The notes under the pieces: model-generated
Told to the model about the DNA's origin: nothing
Databases searched by the model: none
What the model saw: only the letters and a program-made list of their open reading frames with translations
DNA from: Campanula takesimana
Taxonomy: Eukaryota; Streptophyta; Magnoliopsida; Asterales; Campanulaceae
Assembly: GCA_026119855.1 (NCBI GenBank)
Contig: JAOWBW010001801.1
Location: forward strand, 1-64,000
Direction: 5' to 3'
DNA length: 64,000 nucleotides
Translations under genes and position numbers: made by a program
Shown: piece by piece, positions 60,517-64,000 of the stretch
Numbering within the stretch: position 1 is the stretch's first letter
Layout: each line of letters opens with the position of its first letter

Positions 60517-61846
60517 GTGGCGAATCCACTGGGGACGTTTGAGGGTTAAACTTGCATTCTGATCAAAATCTACATCTTTTCTGGGCATTCTGACTCCTGA
60601 TGGGGGAGGCGCGCGCTTCTGGCCTCTTCAGCCTAAGGCGCGCGCATCCCGCATCAAGGACCAGAATCGCCCGCTTCTTCATGTTCTTCATCTTCTTCTT
60701 CTGCTATTCTCCACTAATCATTTCTGCAGGGGTTACAATATGCACATAGGACCAGGGCAATCCTCTGAGTCCAAAATCTGACAATCTGACAGGTGTGCCC
60801 AGAAGCGCGCGCCTCCCAATAGCATCGCGCCATGCGCGCGCGTCTCGTATCAGCACTCAGAGGCGCACGCTTCTGGGTTGGTTCCCAGAACAGAAACAGG
60901 TCTTAGAACAGGGCAGTATGATGGGGGTGTGGGCACAGTTGCCTGCATCAGTGGTTATTCTGAACTTCAGACTGTTTTAATTTTATGTTCTATTTTATCG
61001 GTCACACGGGTGATTCGAAAGTTGTAATTATGTGCTTATTTGTTTTTTTTTTATTATTTCCTTTGAAAAAAAAAATATAAAAACTATTTTGTCACCTGTT
61101 AGACCTCACACTACATGCACATATTCCTATGAATTGCTCACTCTCGAGTCGCACAAGTCCAACCCCAAACCCGTCGAGGCCCGTCCTAGAAAGTTTCAAG
61201 CTCCACTCGATCTTGGCTCTTTCGAAGCGGTAAACCTCAGCCCGTGGCGTAGTTCATGACTACATGCTGGGGGTGACCTTTGAGCCCCATATTCAAGCCG
61301 ACCACAAGACACACAATTCTAGTTAGGGTCTAACACTCCGTGACTCAAGTCGGTTTCCATGTACCGAGATTTCCCTAAACTAATGTCTTCAAATCATACA
61401 TGCCAACTTGTTGAAACGGACGCAATAAAAATCCGTCCCCAAAAGTGGTTATTTTGGACGAAAATAAAAATCCGTCCCCGCATGTATGCTTTACTACATT
61501 AATTTAGTTTAATCCCAATACATGTAGGATTCACAAACACGATTTGAGTATATGGGACCGCGAGATGGTCTATATACTAGTGTGACGATTCCATTATTTT
61601 CTTAGAAACCCCAAAAGGGATCCATTCCCTCCGACTTATATATAAAAAAAAAGAGTCTTTTCTTATGTGGTTCGAGTCGTGTGCCCAACTGTGTGTTCTA
61701 AGCCTCTTCGTGGACCGCAAGTGTTACTCAAGACTGACAAGGGCCTCTTCTGCAATATAGGTTCAATTGGTACTTACAGAGTCTACTGGGATTCGGCAAA
61801 TCGGTTAGTCCGTGAAGAGATCACTCCAACATCTCCTACATCAACA
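60517..61846 (+). other. PBS and 5' leader of J
   Basis: PBS GTGGCGAATCCACTGGGGA (one change from the family form). Motifs GGCGCGCGC and GCGCGCGCCTCCC at 60607-60866. The end of the leader (61667 onward) is open in the gag frame and similar in I, so the gag start could be upstream. Confidence 0.8.
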
Positions 61847-64000
61847 ATGGCTAGCGGCTCCAACACCAAAAATACCATGATTCTCGAGCAACTCGCAACC
61901 ATGGTCCAACTCCTCCAAGAGCAAGTCTCCACCCTTAATAAGGAGGCACAAAGCAAAGACGACATTTGGCAATCCCACCTCGACAGCCAAAGGGAGGTCC
62001 ACGAGGCCGAGATGGAGCTAATGAAAGAAAAACTCACTAATCTTGCCAAGGGGAAGAGCAAAAATGACGATGACGAATCCGAATGGACCGAAGGTTTGTT
62101 CAAAAGTCCTTATGTCAACACCCGCACCAAGAAAGTGGGAGAGCCAAGTTCCGAGAACAATGAGCCCAAAATGGTGGATTCTATCATGGCCTACATCGAC
62201 CAAAAATTCAATAGGCTCAACATGGGGAAATGCTCCGACACAAGCCTTTATCAATCATCCATCCTCATGAGTACTATGGCTGATCTTCCTGATAAGTTCA
62301 AGATGCCCGACATAAGCAAATTTAAGGGCAACTCTTGTCCTATGGCTCACATTGAGACTTATATTTGGGCAATGGTTCCGAAGAAGGTCTCCCCTAAGGT
62401 GATGGCTCAATGCTTTCCTCTCACTCGTGAGGGGGCGGCAAAATATTGGTATGCTACTCTCCCGCTCACTGTCCGTCTTGATTGTGGAATGATAAACTCT
62501 CTGAGATTGTGGAAAGGCCAAACACTAAAGAGCAAATGGACATCTTTCTCAAATGTCTCAAAATTGATCTCCGCACCCACCTAAGTGGGGCTTGCTATGC
62601 GGATTTCTCCCAAATGTATGAGGCGGGGGTCCGAATGGACGAGTTTCTCAAGGAAGTCAAGAAAAGTGCTCCTAGCTACCGCTACAAGGCTGCTTCCAAC
62701 TCCACAAAAGAGGCCTCGGTCAACGCCGTCACTATCGACAAGGGGAATTACAAAAAGGTTCCTCCACCCCAAGGGAAGAAGTCTCGAAATGACCGTGTCT
62801 ACACGCCTCTCCAAGGCATGACTCAAACCGAAGCTTTCGAAGTCCTCAAAGCAAAGGGTCAAGTCACACCCGTACAAGGGTACCAACCCAAGACGGTCAA
62901 CCCCAATCATGCTCACCACAAATATTGTGGCTACCACCAATATAGTGGCCACACCACCGAGGAATGCTTTGTTCTCCGTAATGTCATTCAAGATCTCATA
63001 GAAAATAAAGAATTCGTAGTGACTAATGGCGAACATGTCAATGTAATAGAGATAGGAGAACTCGAGGGGACCACCCATTCAATCCCAATTGTGAATGGGG
63101 GCCCCAATGTTATGAATAAACTTGACAATTCTTGTTATGTTGTGACTTACGATGAGGTAATGAGGGAAGTACTAGAGAATAGGAAAAAGAAGCAAGATGG
63201 GAACGTCAACATGCTAACTCGATCCGGTCGAGTCATAGCAAGCAACCCTTCCACTTCCGCACCAAGCTCCTCTTCTCAAAGGCCGCAAGCTCGCGACACT
63301 CCCGAAGATCCTCAACTTGTCCAACTCAAGAAAACTCAAGCCAACATCTCTATTTGGGACCTCATCGCATCCTCAAAGAAACACCGAGATCTTGTCATCC
63401 GCAATCTCGATGATACATCAATTTCTCCCGATACTACTCCCGAGGACCTCACGGTAATGATCGGTCACATTCATTTTGGCAACGTCATCACCTTTGTCGA
63501 TATGGACCTTCCACCATTTGGTTCCGACCACAACGAGGCTATTTACCTCAAGGTACGAGCAAGGGGGAGGCCTATCTCAAGAGTCTTAGTGGACGGTGGG
63601 TCCGCACTCAACCTCATGCCTGGCAGAATCATGGGCATACTGGGGCTTAAAGATTCCGATTTGAAGCCTTCTACTCAAGTAATCTGAGGTTATGATAGCA
63701 CCGCCCGTACAGTCATGGGCATGATCGAAATAGACATTGAGTTTGGGAGCATGGTCATGTCCGTTCCATTCCAAGTGCTTGACATCCCGGCCTCGTTCAA
63801 CTTGCTTTTGGGTCGACCATGGATTCACAATTCTAATGCCGTCCCGTCAACTCTCCATCAATGTGTCAAGATCCGAAATGGTGATGAAATAGTGACTGTC
63901 ATGACCGAAAACGTCACTATCCACAGAAAAGGTGAGCCCGTCCACCAAGTTCAGCATGGTTTACCAGACTCCACTCTCTCCGGCATCTCAATCAACGCCA
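61847..64000 (+). pseudogene. gag-protease of element J, running off the window
   Basis: From MASGSNTKN: coiled-coil N-terminus and Tat gag domain as in I. About 124 bases found in I (54912-55035) are missing at 62484/62485, which shifts the frame. The rest (62482-63687) is open: FSQMYEAGVRM, Cys/His cluster HHKYCGYHQYSGHTTEEC, protease VDGGSALNLMP with its catalytic Asp intact. TGA at 63685-63687 replaces the CGA seen in I. LLGRPWIH follows near 63810. Less damaged than I. Confidence 0.88.

Overview
The window is plant nuclear DNA made, as far as I can read it, only of nested LTR retrotransposons. TATA boxes, GT-AG introns, initiator-Met-tRNA primer sites, Sirevirus-type Copia elements, Tat-type Gypsy elements and a chromovirus-like solo LTR all point to a flowering plant with a large repeat-rich genome, probably a eudicot. 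I cannot name the species. I found no host gene, tRNA or rRNA.

Layout. A (1-2547, minus): Sirevirus-like Copia, gag and 5' LTR only, inserted into the 5' LTR of B. B (2548-14679, plus): Sirevirus-like Copia with gag, pol and an env-like gene that has its own TATA box and an intron. B sits inside the pol gene of C. C (14680-25717, plus): Tat-type Gypsy with RT, two RNase H domains, integrase, an antisense multi-exon plant-mobile-domain gene, a satellite array and a 3' LTR. The array is split by a solo LTR (21474-23628) with a perfect target duplication. G (25718-26715): minus-oriented LTR-like piece cut by C and itself inserted in the integrase of D. D-E (26716-34805): integrase, structured 3' UTR, antisense extra ORF, minisatellite, one LTR, then PBS, leader and gag; the single LTR serves both halves. 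F (34806-42286) and H (45205-52782): related Copia elements with decayed coding regions, flanking K (42283-45204), a Tat 3' region with an antisense ORF fragment and a 25/75/525-bp hierarchical satellite. I (52783-59525): Tat element of the C family with RNase H deleted, cut at its 5' LTR by H. J (59526-64000): same family, inserted in the 3' UTR of I and running off the window.

Most notable signals: (1) nearly every LTR family here carries its own short, CpG-rich, repeated motif, usually just upstream of the TATA box and again in UTRs, at an antisense promoter, or even in coding sequence; (2) a covarying two-part RNA structure follows the pol stop codon in two Tat families; (3) the first 10 bases of the Tat primer-binding site are duplicated in U5 at a fixed distance; (4) TATA-plus-intron genes occur inside retrotransposons on both strands. 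All protein-coding regions are broken to some degree, mostly by nonsense codons and frameshifts.
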